Part shown: piece by piece, positions 12,437 through 18,730 of the stretch
Position numbering within the stretch: the first letter of the stretch is position 1
Layout: every line of letters begins with the position of its first letter
From: a virus
DNA length: 22,292 nt
Direction: 5' to 3' (one strand)
IMG/VR virus record: IMGVR_UViG_3300032285_000281
Location: 1-22,292 of that record
The notes under the pieces: model-generated
What the model was told of the DNA's origin: nothing
Database searches by the model: none
The model's input: the letters and a program-made list of their open reading frames with translations, nothing else
Made by a program: the position numbers and the translations under genes

Positions 12437-13066
12437 GTGAGTAATTATACAAAAACGACTAACTTTACTTCAAAAGATAGTTTATCTACTGGTAATCCGC
12501 TAAAGATTGTTCGTGGTGCTGAACACGATACAGAATACAACAATATTGCTACAGCTATTCAGACTAAAGCTGATTTAGCATCTCCTGCATTAACCGGAAC
12601 AGCTACTGCTGTAAACTTAACTGTTAGCGGTACTTTAACTACTGCTAGTGGTGTTTTAGTAGCCTCTGCTACAACAGATACAACTAATGCAAGTAACATC
12701 TCTAGTGGTACTTTACCTGCTGCAAGACTTCCTGCACACACAGGTGATGTCACAAATTCTGCGGGTTCAGCAGCATTAACACTAGCTACAGTAAATTCTA
12801 ACACAGGTGCTTTTGGTTCTAGCACATCTATCCCAGTAGTTACAGTCAATGCTAAGGGTCTTATAACTGCGGTTTCGACTGCTACTGTAGCTGGTGGTCA
12901 ATACTTTGGCTCTGCTTCTACCAAGGCTATTGCATATAACTCTAACACCATCGCAGAAAATGTCACAATAACTGCTGGCAATAATGGTTTATCTGCTGGT
13001 CCTATAACAATTTCAGATACTTATACAGTAACAGTTGAAACTGGTGCTGTGTGGGTAATCGTCTAA
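12437..13066 (+). CDS. Short tail fibre / receptor-binding protein (GTG start)
   Basis: 209 residues starting at GTG 12437, with GAGGAG eight bases upstream; no ATG gives the conserved N-terminus. The N-terminus (NYTKTTNFTSKDSLSTGNPLK, then GAEHDTEYNNIATAI) is a known fibre attachment segment in environmental phages. The middle is Thr/Ser/Ala/Gly-rich shaft with the repeat-like NASNISSGTLPAARLP. The C-terminus (ENVTITAGNNGLSAGPITI ... VETGAVWVIV) is a beta head ending in the W-V-I-V motif typical of trimeric fibre tips. It probably attaches to the virion by its N-terminus and binds host surface. It opens the 12.4-15.0 kb receptor-binding cassette. Confidence 0.82.
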   Translation: MSNYTKTTNFTSKDSLSTGNPLKIVRGAEHDTEYNNIATAIQTKADLASPALTGTATAVNLTVSGTLTTASGVLVASATTDTTNASNISSGTLPAARLPAHTGDVTNSAGSAALTLATVNSNTGAFGSSTSIPVVTVNAKGLITAVSTATVAGGQYFGSASTKAIAYNSNTIAENVTITAGNNGLSAGPITISDTYTVTVETGAVWVIV

Positions 13067-13076
13067 GGAAAATATT

Positions 13077-13469
13077 ATGGCTGGCAAAATAACAGTTTCA
13101 ACAATTAATGACAGTAGCGGAGTTCTTGCCACGCAAAATGGCATGACTGGTATTGCTAAAGCATGGGTTCAATTTGTTGGTGGAACATCACCATCAATAA
13201 ATGGTTCTTTTAATGTAAGTTCTGTTACATATGTAGCAACAGGTGTTTATCAAATAAATTTTACTACCGCTATGAGCAATTCAAATTATGCTCCACAAGC
13301 CTGTTATGCAATTAATGCTGGTACAGCATATTCTGCTGGTTGTGGTTTATTTTGGAATAATTCTGCAACTACAGCACCAACTACATCTTCATTTTATTTT
13401 GTTACTGCTGGCATAACAAGTGGACCATACAATCCATCTTATGTTTCAGTAGTAGTTTTTGGAGCATAA
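13077..13469 (+). CDS. Fibre-tip domain protein A (KAWVxF family)
   Basis: 130 residues made of one beta-rich domain: MAGKITVSTINDSSG, then GIAKAWVQFVGG, NGSFNVSSVTYVATGVYQIN, FTTAMSNSNYAP and a YVSVVVFG end. The AKAWVxFxG ... VSSVTxxxxGxYxINFTxAM signature is normally the C-terminal domain of larger phage fibres; here it stands alone. It is a paralogue of the next gene with the same blocks in the same order. A receptor-binding or fibre-decorating role is likely. AAGGAAA lies about nine bases before the ATG, and the stop is three bases before the paralogue. Confidence 0.78.
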   Translation: MAGKITVSTINDSSGVLATQNGMTGIAKAWVQFVGGTSPSINGSFNVSSVTYVATGVYQINFTTAMSNSNYAPQACYAINAGTAYSAGCGLFWNNSATTAPTTSSFYFVTAGITSGPYNPSYVSVVVFGA

Positions 13470-13472
13470 ATC

Positions 13473-13838
13473 ATGGCAGGAACTTTAACAATATCAACGC
13501 TATCAGACGGCACTAATAGCACTTCTGCAACTAACTGTATTCAAGGTTCTGCAAAGGCTTGGGTAAGGTTTTATGGAATAGGAACAGCAACTAATAACGC
13601 ATCATACAATATTAGTTCTGTTACTAGAAATTCATCAGGAAATTATACTATTAATTTTACAAATGCAATGGTTGATACAAATTATTCTGTTGGAGGAACG
13701 GTTGGATATAATGATGCGTCATCAAGCGGTAATTTAAGTCCAAAAACTTTTAACACAACTTCATTGCGTTTTATAACACAATATGCAAATGGTAGTTTTA
13801 ACGATTACGATTACATTTCTGTTCAAATTTGGCGATAA
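13473..13838 (+). CDS. Fibre-tip domain protein B (paralogue of A)
   Basis: 121 residues: MAGTLTISTLSDGTNSTSAT, then GSAKAWVRFYG, ASYNISSVTRNSSGNYTINF, TNAMVDTNYSVGG and a final YISVQIW. Conserved blocks with the preceding protein are MAG-x-x-T, AKAWV-x-F, SSVT, INFT-x-AM, NY and the Y-x-SV end, while the segments between them differ strongly. This pattern of constant framework and variable loops suits a duplicated receptor-binding domain under diversifying selection. GGAG overlapping the preceding stop codon serves as ribosome site, and the TAAATCATG junction implies coupling. It has no N-terminal attachment region of its own, so it must bind another fibre protein or the tail. Confidence 0.78.
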   Translation: MAGTLTISTLSDGTNSTSATNCIQGSAKAWVRFYGIGTATNNASYNISSVTRNSSGNYTINFTNAMVDTNYSVGGTVGYNDASSSGNLSPKTFNTTSLRFITQYANGSFNDYDYISVQIWR

Positions 13839-13854
13839 AAATAAGGAAATTAAA

Positions 13855-14256
13855 ATGACACAAGCAATTATTTTCACTAACTCCAATGGCGGTGTATCAG
13901 TTTGCATCCCCACTGGCGAAATCTCAATCGAAGCCGTACAAGCTAAAGACACCCCCGTTGGTTCTTTAATTGTGAACACTTCTGACCTACCAAGAGATAA
14001 CGACTTCTTTGATGCTTGGGAACTAGCTGACGGAGTAGTTACTGTTAGCCTAGATAAAGCTAAAGAAATCACTAAAAAGCGTCTAAGAGCAGAGCGTGAG
14101 CCTTTGCTTTCCGCACAAGATGTTTTATTCCAACGAGCACAAGAATCTAATGCTGACACTACTGCTATTGTTGCTGAAAAACAAAGATTGCGTGATGTAA
14201 CTAACTTCTCTGCAACAACTTTAGACGAATTGCGTAGCCTTAAAGCTGGAGTGTAA
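13855..14256 (+). CDS. Tail fibre assembly/chaperone-like protein
   Basis: 133 residues from the ATG at 13855, which has AAGGA nine bases upstream. The frame opens earlier, at 13783, but that would overlap the preceding gene by 56 bases without a ribosome site. The N-terminus is a small beta fold (QAIIFTNSNGGVSVCIPTG). The C-terminus holds KAKEITKKRLRAEREPLL, QDVLFQRAQE and EKQRLRDVT, the recurring helical tail with LRxxREPLL and KQxLRD seen in phage proteins that accompany fibre genes and resemble tail assembly chaperones. It lies between fibre-tip genes, as expected. The chaperone role is inferred; a structural role is possible. Confidence 0.65.
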   Translation: MTQAIIFTNSNGGVSVCIPTGEISIEAVQAKDTPVGSLIVNTSDLPRDNDFFDAWELADGVVTVSLDKAKEITKKRLRAEREPLLSAQDVLFQRAQESNADTTAIVAEKQRLRDVTNFSATTLDELRSLKAGV

Positions 14257-14258
14257 TC

Positions 14259-14729
14259 ATGGCAGTTACTATATATGGTAGTGGACAAGTCCCAGTACAA
14301 GTGGTTAGCACAACTTTAAATACGCCATTTTCAACGGCTAGTACATCATTTACAGATTTAACTGGGTTATCTGCAACAATTACTCCAAAATCTGCATCTA
14401 ATAAAATATTAATACTTGTTACTTCTTATCAATCAAACAGTAGTACAAGCGGATTAACTGTTTATAACTTGGTTCGTGGTTCAACTAATATTTGTACCCC
14501 ATCAAATACAGGATTAACATTTTCAGCTAGTGCTGGTTGCTATATAGCTTCGGCAGATAATATTTTTCCTTTTAGCATCAGTTATGTAGATTCTCCAGCA
14601 ACAACTTCTGCAACAACATATAAAGTGCAAATAAAAGGCAATGCTGGAACTGCTTACATTAACCAAAGGGTGACCGCAGACACGGCTTTAACTTCTACAA
14701 TTACATTAATGGAGTTGGCATATGCTTGA
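14259..14729 (+). CDS. Fibre-tip / receptor-binding domain protein C
   Basis: 156 residues, entirely beta-rich. It has the recurring environmental-phage domain pattern SFTDLTGLSATITPKSASNK, ILILVTSYQS, then LVRGSTNI, SYVDSPATTSATTYKVQIKG and TITLMEL at the end. This domain usually caps longer fibres and probably binds glycans; here it has only an 11-residue extra N-terminus. It is unrelated to proteins A and B by motif. It starts two bases after the chaperone-like gene. Its stop overlaps the next ATG by eight bases, so fibre tip and small partner are co-translated. Confidence 0.8.
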   Translation: MAVTIYGSGQVPVQVVSTTLNTPFSTASTSFTDLTGLSATITPKSASNKILILVTSYQSNSSTSGLTVYNLVRGSTNICTPSNTGLTFSASAGCYIASADNIFPFSISYVDSPATTSATTYKVQIKGNAGTAYINQRVTADTALTSTITLMELAYA

Positions 14730-14979
14730 TTATTCACTTATTCTTACAATTAACTATGCTGGTAAAGAATGGTCTTTAAGTGGTAATTCTTATGATGGTC
14801 TTGTATGGCTGTCAGATACACCTAAACCTACCCAATCTGAACTTGATGCCTTGTGGGAATCAACACAAGCCGCAGTAGCCGCTAAAGCACAAGCCGCCAT
14901 TGATACAAAGGCTTCTGCACTAGCTAAACTAGCGGCTCTTGGGTTAAACCAAGACGAAGTTAAAGCGTTAGTTGGGTAA
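14722..14979 (+). CDS. Small fibre-associated protein, XkdW-like
   Basis: 85 residues. The first 45 (WSLSGNSYDGLVWL, then PKPTQSELDALWES) match the small XkdW-like/fibre-assembly pattern YDGLVW...KPTxxELDALW. The rest is an Ala/Lys helix ending ALAKLAALGLNQDEVKAL, common at the C-terminus of such proteins. It overlaps the preceding fibre tip by eight bases, which supports a partner or chaperone role for that protein. No membrane segment. Confidence 0.7.
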   Translation: MLDYSLILTINYAGKEWSLSGNSYDGLVWLSDTPKPTQSELDALWESTQAAVAAKAQAAIDTKASALAKLAALGLNQDEVKALVG

Positions 14980-14982
14980 GTC

Positions 14983-15153
14983 ATGACCGAATTAATTGAC
15001 AATACAGAGGCTAGACTGAACTCACACGAGGCTGTGTGTGCAGAAAGGTATCTAGGTATCAACGGACGATTAAAACGCTTAGAACAGATTCTGATATGTT
15101 CTTGTGGCTTTATTATTACTTTACTGGCTACTGTAGCATTTAAACTACACTAA
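14983..15153 (+). CDS. One-TM small membrane protein, holin candidate
   Basis: 56 residues. Residues 1-35 are hydrophilic and helical (TEARLNSHEAVCAERY, then NGRLKRLEQI). Residues 36-53 (ILICSCGFIITLLATVAF) form one membrane segment, followed by KLH. An amphipathic N-terminus with LKRLEQ before a single C-terminal TM helix resembles XhlA/holin-type proteins. No endolysin is in the window to confirm a lysis role. It starts three bases after the previous stop, with only a weak ribosome site (GGGTAAG), suggesting low, coupled expression, which would suit a holin. A membrane anchor for ejection proteins is the alternative. Confidence 0.6.
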   Translation: MTELIDNTEARLNSHEAVCAERYLGINGRLKRLEQILICSCGFIITLLATVAFKLH

Positions 15154-15166
15154 TTTTAGGATTATC

Positions 15167-15526
15167 ATGTTTTCAGATTTAATTGCTTTGTTATTATCCA
15201 GTAGAGATGCTGCTCATAAGCAACATTGGAATACTGTTAGTTTTTCACAGCACAAGACTTTAAATGAGTTTTATGATTCTATTCTTGAATTAACTGATTC
15301 ATTGATGGAAAAATATCAGGGACGAAAAGGTCGTGTTGAAATACCAGCATTGATTGAACCGGGTATTTATACAGAAACACCAATGACATTGCTAAAAAAG
15401 CATTTACACTGGATTGAGAATAATCGTTACAAAGCAATCCCTAAGAACGATACTGCACTGCAAAACATTGTTGATGAAATAGTTGGTCAATATTTAGAAA
15501 CTTTGTATTTACTAACTTTAAAATAA
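15167..15526 (+). CDS. Ferritin/Dps-like helical protein (DUF5856-like)
   Basis: 119 residues, helical. LLSSRDAAHKQHWNTVSF near 9-26, then SQHKTLNEFYDSILELTDSL near 27-46, recalls the first two helices of Dps/ferritin-like proteins, with His and acidic residues at 17, 20, 29, 34, 37 and 41. I recognise the family as a conserved phage protein of the DUF5856 type. A second pair of helices follows (LLKKHLHWIENN, LQNIVDEIVGQY). Whether it binds iron is unknown. AGGA precedes the ATG. It lies among structural genes and may be a virion component. Confidence 0.65.
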   Translation: MFSDLIALLLSSRDAAHKQHWNTVSFSQHKTLNEFYDSILELTDSLMEKYQGRKGRVEIPALIEPGIYTETPMTLLKKHLHWIENNRYKAIPKNDTALQNIVDEIVGQYLETLYLLTLK

Positions 15527-15535
15527 GGATTAATT

Positions 15536-15853
15536 ATGAGCACATTTCAACTAGACCCTAACGGAGTAGCTAACGGAGTTCCTGCTTTAGGAACAACTCA
15601 AGTATTTACTGTTACCAACTCTAGTGTAGCTTCAACAGCTTTTGGTCAAAATACAACAATGGTTCGGATTGCTGTATCTTTAGGACATTGTCATTTTGCA
15701 ATCGGTACAGCACCTACTGCATCTATTACAACAAGTCCTATGGCAGCAACTAATAATATTTTCTTTGTTAGAGTAAATCCCGGAGATAAAATTGCTGTTA
15801 TTAAAGACTCTGGTGTAACATCTTCTACATTATCTGTAACTGAACTTCTATAA
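15536..15853 (+). CDS. Small beta-rich conserved phage protein
   Basis: 105 residues. The pattern MVRIAVSLGHCHFAIGT followed by VRVNPGDKIAVI and a TLSVTEL end is one I recognise from environmental phages near capsid or connector genes. The VNPGDKIAVI turn and alternating beta pattern suggest a small beta sandwich like those of head decoration or fibre-tip proteins. Function not established. AAGGA precedes the ATG by nine bases. It sits ten bases after the ferritin-like gene and nine before the first lysine-rich protein. Confidence 0.68.
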   Translation: MSTFQLDPNGVANGVPALGTTQVFTVTNSSVASTAFGQNTTMVRIAVSLGHCHFAIGTAPTASITTSPMAATNNIFFVRVNPGDKIAVIKDSGVTSSTLSVTELL

Positions 15854-15862
15854 GGATAAATC

Positions 15863-16051
15863 ATGAAAGAAACTAAAAAGCAACAAGCTAAAATTGGTAA
15901 AGTAATGCACGAGTACAAAGCAGGTACATTAAATACTGGTTCTAAGACTGGTCCTGTAGTTAAGTCTCGTAAGCAAGCTATTGCTATTGCCATGAGTCAA
16001 GCAGGAATGGCTAAGAAGCCAATGAAGAAGTCTGCTGGCAGAGGTAGATAA
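15863..16051 (+). CDS. Lysine-rich small protein 1 (DUF6496-like)
   Basis: 62 residues, strongly basic: KETKKQQAKIGKVMHEYKAG, then SGSKTG-like TGSKTGPVVKSRKQAIAIAM and a KKPMKKSAGRGR tail. KVMxEYKxGxLxxGSKxGPVVKSRKQAIAIAxSxAG is a recurrent phage and bacterial small-protein pattern (DUF6496-like). Function unknown. High charge suggests DNA or RNA binding, possibly with packaged DNA. AAGGA is upstream, and the stop shares its last base with the next ATG (TAATG). Confidence 0.78.
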   Translation: MKETKKQQAKIGKVMHEYKAGTLNTGSKTGPVVKSRKQAIAIAMSQAGMAKKPMKKSAGRGR

Positions 16052-16200
16052 TGAAGCAAGGACTCTATTCCAATATCGCTGCAAAGCGTAAAAGAATAGC
16101 TGAAGGCTCTGGAGAGAAGATGCGTAAGGTCGGTAGCAAAGGTGCTCCTACTGCTAAAGCATTTAAAGACTCTGCTAAAACAGCTAAGAAGAAAAAATAA
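16051..16200 (+). CDS. Lysine-rich small protein 2
   Basis: 49 residues (ATG 16051, TAA 16198-16200): MKQGLYSNIAAKRKRIAEGS, then GEKMRKVGSKGAPTAKAFKD and a poly-Lys end. LYxNIxAKRKRIxxGSGEKMRKxGSKGAPT is a pattern I recognise from many environmental phages, commonly beside the genes flanking it here. It is entirely hydrophilic and about one third Lys plus Arg. Overlaps both neighbours by one base in TAATG junctions, so the three lysine-rich proteins should be made in fixed ratio. Nucleic-acid binding is inferred from charge alone. Confidence 0.8.
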   Translation: MKQGLYSNIAAKRKRIAEGSGEKMRKVGSKGAPTAKAFKDSAKTAKKKK

Positions 16201-16451
16201 TGGTTAAGAAAGTTTATCAGAATCCTGAAGGTGGTCTTAACCAAAAAGGTAGAGACTATTATAACAAGACTACTGGCTCTAAACTAAAGCCGCCAGTGTC
16301 TGCTAAAGAGGCTGCAAAGTCTCCCAAAGCTGCAGGTAGACGAAAGAGTTTCTGTGCTCGTATGAGTGGTGTTGACGGTCCAATGAAAGATGAAAAAGGA
16401 AGACCTACTCGTAAAGCACTGGCATTAAAAAAGTGGGATTGTAAAAAATAA
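16200..16451 (+). CDS. Lysine-rich small protein 3 (DUF6321-like)
   Basis: 83 residues: a GGLNQKGRDYYNKTTGSKLK block, then PPVSAKEAAKSPKAAGRRKS, FCARMSGVDGPMKDEKGRPT and RKALALKKWDCKK. This is a highly conserved phage small-protein pattern (DUF6321-like) with two cysteines (FCARM and WDC). Function unknown. Very basic; the invariant-looking GPMKDEKGRPTRKALAL segment suggests a specific binding surface rather than mere charge. It closes the operon in front of the promoter at 16455. Confidence 0.82.
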   Translation: MVKKVYQNPEGGLNQKGRDYYNKTTGSKLKPPVSAKEAAKSPKAAGRRKSFCARMSGVDGPMKDEKGRPTRKALALKKWDCKK

Positions 16452-16454
16452 TTG

Positions 16455-16483
16455 TTGACACATTGACAAAAGTGTGATAAACT
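16455..16483 (+). promoter_or_regulatory. Sigma70-type promoter directly before the adaptor gene
   Basis: TTGACA at 16455-16460, exactly 17 bases, then TAAACT at 16478-16483. A second TTGACA at 16463-16468 overlaps the spacer. The expected start (about 16490) is only about four bases before the ATG at 16494, so the AAGGA at 16484-16488 would not be in this transcript. Confidence 0.6.
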
Positions 16484-16493
16484 AAGGAACAAC

Positions 16494-17150
16494 ATGGCAA
16501 CAACTTACCTACAAGCTGTTAACTCTGTTTTGCGTAGATTGCGTGAGACAGAAGTTTCTACAGTCAATGAAAACAGCTACTCTAAATTAATTGGAGAGCT
16601 GGTCAACGACGCTAAAAAACAAGTAGAAGATTCGTACGATTGGAATTCCTTAACTACTTATTTTACTGTTACCACTGTAGCAGACCAGTATGATTACACT
16701 GTCACAGGTCTAGGTGATAGATTTAAAGTTATTGACTTTCTAAACGATACTCAAGACTATGCAATGATTAACATCACTGCAGAGCGTATGAATCGTTTTA
16801 CAACCTTTGGCACACCACAAAAGTCTTCCCCTTTGTATTACACTTTTAATACTATTGATTCAGCTACAGGAGATACTAAAGTTAGTTTGTTTCCGTTGCC
16901 TGATAAAACATATTCTTTAATTTTAGATGCTGTTGTGCCACAAGCAGACTTGACTTCAGATGGAACAATCATCTTAGCCCCACCAACACCTATCATTCTT
17001 AATGCCTACGCTAGAGCATTGCTTGAGCGTGGTGAAGATAATGGATTAAATTCTAGCGAAGCATGGGCTTTGTACAAATCTTCTTTAAGCGACAATATTG
17101 CTGTGCAAGCTGCACACCACACTGAGTTTACTGAGTGGGTTGCTAATTAA
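16494..17150 (+). CDS. Tail adaptor protein (SU10 adaptor / T7 gp11-like)
   Basis: 218 residues. MATTYLQAVNSVLRRLRETE, then LVNDAKKQVEDSYDWNSLTT is the helical start typical of SU10-type adaptors. VTGLGDRFKVIDFLND and PLYYTFN follow, with a beta insertion, then PTPIILNAYARALLERGED and a helical C-terminus. The adaptor ring sits beneath the portal and carries the nozzle and fibres. Finding it with the nozzle gene next door is the main evidence for a short-tailed virion. The start is conserved. The ATG is preceded by AAGGA but also by a promoter close enough to give an almost leaderless mRNA. Its stop overlaps the nozzle start (TAATG). Confidence 0.88.
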   Translation: MATTYLQAVNSVLRRLRETEVSTVNENSYSKLIGELVNDAKKQVEDSYDWNSLTTYFTVTTVADQYDYTVTGLGDRFKVIDFLNDTQDYAMINITAERMNRFTTFGTPQKSSPLYYTFNTIDSATGDTKVSLFPLPDKTYSLILDAVVPQADLTSDGTIILAPPTPIILNAYARALLERGEDNGLNSSEAWALYKSSLSDNIAVQAAHHTEFTEWVAN

Positions 17151-18730
17151 TGTCTAAAGCACTACAAGCCGCTACGATTGCAGCTCCGGGGTTCATGGGT
17201 TTAAATACCCAAGACTCTGGTGTTACTTTAGAATCTGGATATGCTTTAGTTGCTCAAAACTGTATTATTGATAAGTTTGGTCGTGTTGGTTCTCGTAAAG
17301 GCTGGACACCAGTTCATGCTTCTAATGGGGATTTAAGTACTTCAGATGTTAAGACATTAGCACAAGTTCGTGGTCCTGATAACAATACTGTCTTATTTGC
17401 TGCTGGTAATAATAAACTCTTCCTTGAAGAGTCTAGCGCTTTAGTTAAGAAGAATGTTCGTAATGCTGCCGATAGTGCTGATGTAAGCTATACCATTACT
17501 GCAGACCATTGGCAAGTATCTAACATTCAACAGTCTGGTGAAACTAAAGCATTTGCTACTGTAGTTCAAGCTGGTCATCCAGTATTGTTAATGAACTACT
17601 TAACTACTGCTTTTGGTTTTCAAAGACTAGGTGACTTAGGAACTGTACCGTCAGGCTATACAACGACTACCTTTACTCCTAACTGTTCTTTAGCTGCTTA
17701 TGGACGCACTTGGGTTGCTGACATTACTGGTGACAAACAAACAGTCTATTTTACAGATTTAGTCAATGCTTTAAACTACAGCACCGGAACTTCTGGAAGA
17801 TTAAACATTTCTGAAGTGGTTGGTGATGGAGACCCTATCACTGCAATTACAGAGCATAATGGTTTCTTAATCATATTCTGTACTCGCCATGTAGTTATCT
17901 ATAGCAATGCTAAAGACCCTTCTAATTTAACTCTTTCTGACATGATTAGCGGTGTTGGTTGCATCGCTCGTGATTCTGTACAAAAGACAGGTACAGATGT
18001 TATCTTCTTGTCTGAAACAGGTGTGCGTTCACTGATGCGAGTGATTCAAGAGAAATCTGCTCCTTTGCGTGATTTGTCTAAGAATGTTCGTGATGATTTG
18101 TTATTGGATATCACAACGGAAAGTGACCGTACAAAGATTAAAGCAATCTATTCCCCATTAGATGCTTTTTACTTATTATCGTTACCTACCGTAGTTAAAA
18201 CATATTGTTTTGATACTAGAACACAATTACAAGATGGTGCTTCTCGTGTAACAACATGGGATGTTGCACCAACAGCATTTTGTCTTACAACAACAACTGC
18301 ATTATATTTAGGCAAAGCTGGTTATGTTGGTTTGTACACTGGATACATTGATAACTCTTCATCGTATTCTATGTCATATTATACCAATTATGCTGACTAT
18401 TCAGCACCAACCACACTGAAGATGCTAAAGAGTGCTGATTTCTTTTTAATTGGTGGAGCATCTCAGAATGTGACCATTAAATGGGACTTTGATTACGCAG
18501 GTTCTTATAATGCACAAGCAGTTACTTTAGATGCGTCTTCTATTGCAGAATACGGTATTGGTGAATACGGTATTGGTAAATACTCAGGTGGGTCTGTAAT
18601 TACTAAATTAAAGATACCAACTTCAGGTTCTGGTCGTGTAATTCAATTAGGTCTTGAGTCTAGTATTGGTGGTAATTCATTGTCTATTCAAAAATTAGAT
18701 GTTTATGTCAAAATTGGAAGAACATTATAA
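17150..18730 (+). CDS. Tail nozzle protein (T7 gp12 / SU10 nozzle-like)
   Basis: 526 residues, beta-rich throughout, as expected for a beta-propeller-like nozzle. The N-terminus (PGFMGLNTQDSGVTLESGYA, then QNCIIDKFGRVGSRKGW) is a recurring signature of these proteins. Further landmarks are RTWVADITGDKQTVYFTD near 185-202, VVGDGDPITAITEHNGFLII near 223-242, FCTRHVVIYS and a platform near GVRSLMRVIQEKSAPLRDLS. The Tyr/Ser-rich C-terminus contains a YGIGEYGIGKYSGG repeat. Six copies would close the distal tail until ejection. TAATG junctions couple it to the adaptor before and the GNAT-like gene after. Confidence 0.88.
   Translation: MSKALQAATIAAPGFMGLNTQDSGVTLESGYALVAQNCIIDKFGRVGSRKGWTPVHASNGDLSTSDVKTLAQVRGPDNNTVLFAAGNNKLFLEESSALVKKNVRNAADSADVSYTITADHWQVSNIQQSGETKAFATVVQAGHPVLLMNYLTTAFGFQRLGDLGTVPSGYTTTTFTPNCSLAAYGRTWVADITGDKQTVYFTDLVNALNYSTGTSGRLNISEVVGDGDPITAITEHNGFLIIFCTRHVVIYSNAKDPSNLTLSDMISGVGCIARDSVQKTGTDVIFLSETGVRSLMRVIQEKSAPLRDLSKNVRDDLLLDITTESDRTKIKAIYSPLDAFYLLSLPTVVKTYCFDTRTQLQDGASRVTTWDVAPTAFCLTTTTALYLGKAGYVGLYTGYIDNSSSYSMSYYTNYADYSAPTTLKMLKSADFFLIGGASQNVTIKWDFDYAGSYNAQAVTLDASSIAEYGIGEYGIGKYSGGSVITKLKIPTSGSGRVIQLGLESSIGGNSLSIQKLDVYVKIGRTL

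Noticed and set aside
13783-13854. Earlier start for the chaperone-like gene
   Set aside because: It would overlap the preceding fibre-tip gene and has no ribosome site; ATG 13855 has AAGGA at proper spacing.
13761-14300. Long minus-strand frame (179 codons) over the chaperone-like gene
   Set aside because: It lies antisense to well-supported plus-strand genes with family motifs and ribosome sites; its protein has no recognisable pattern.
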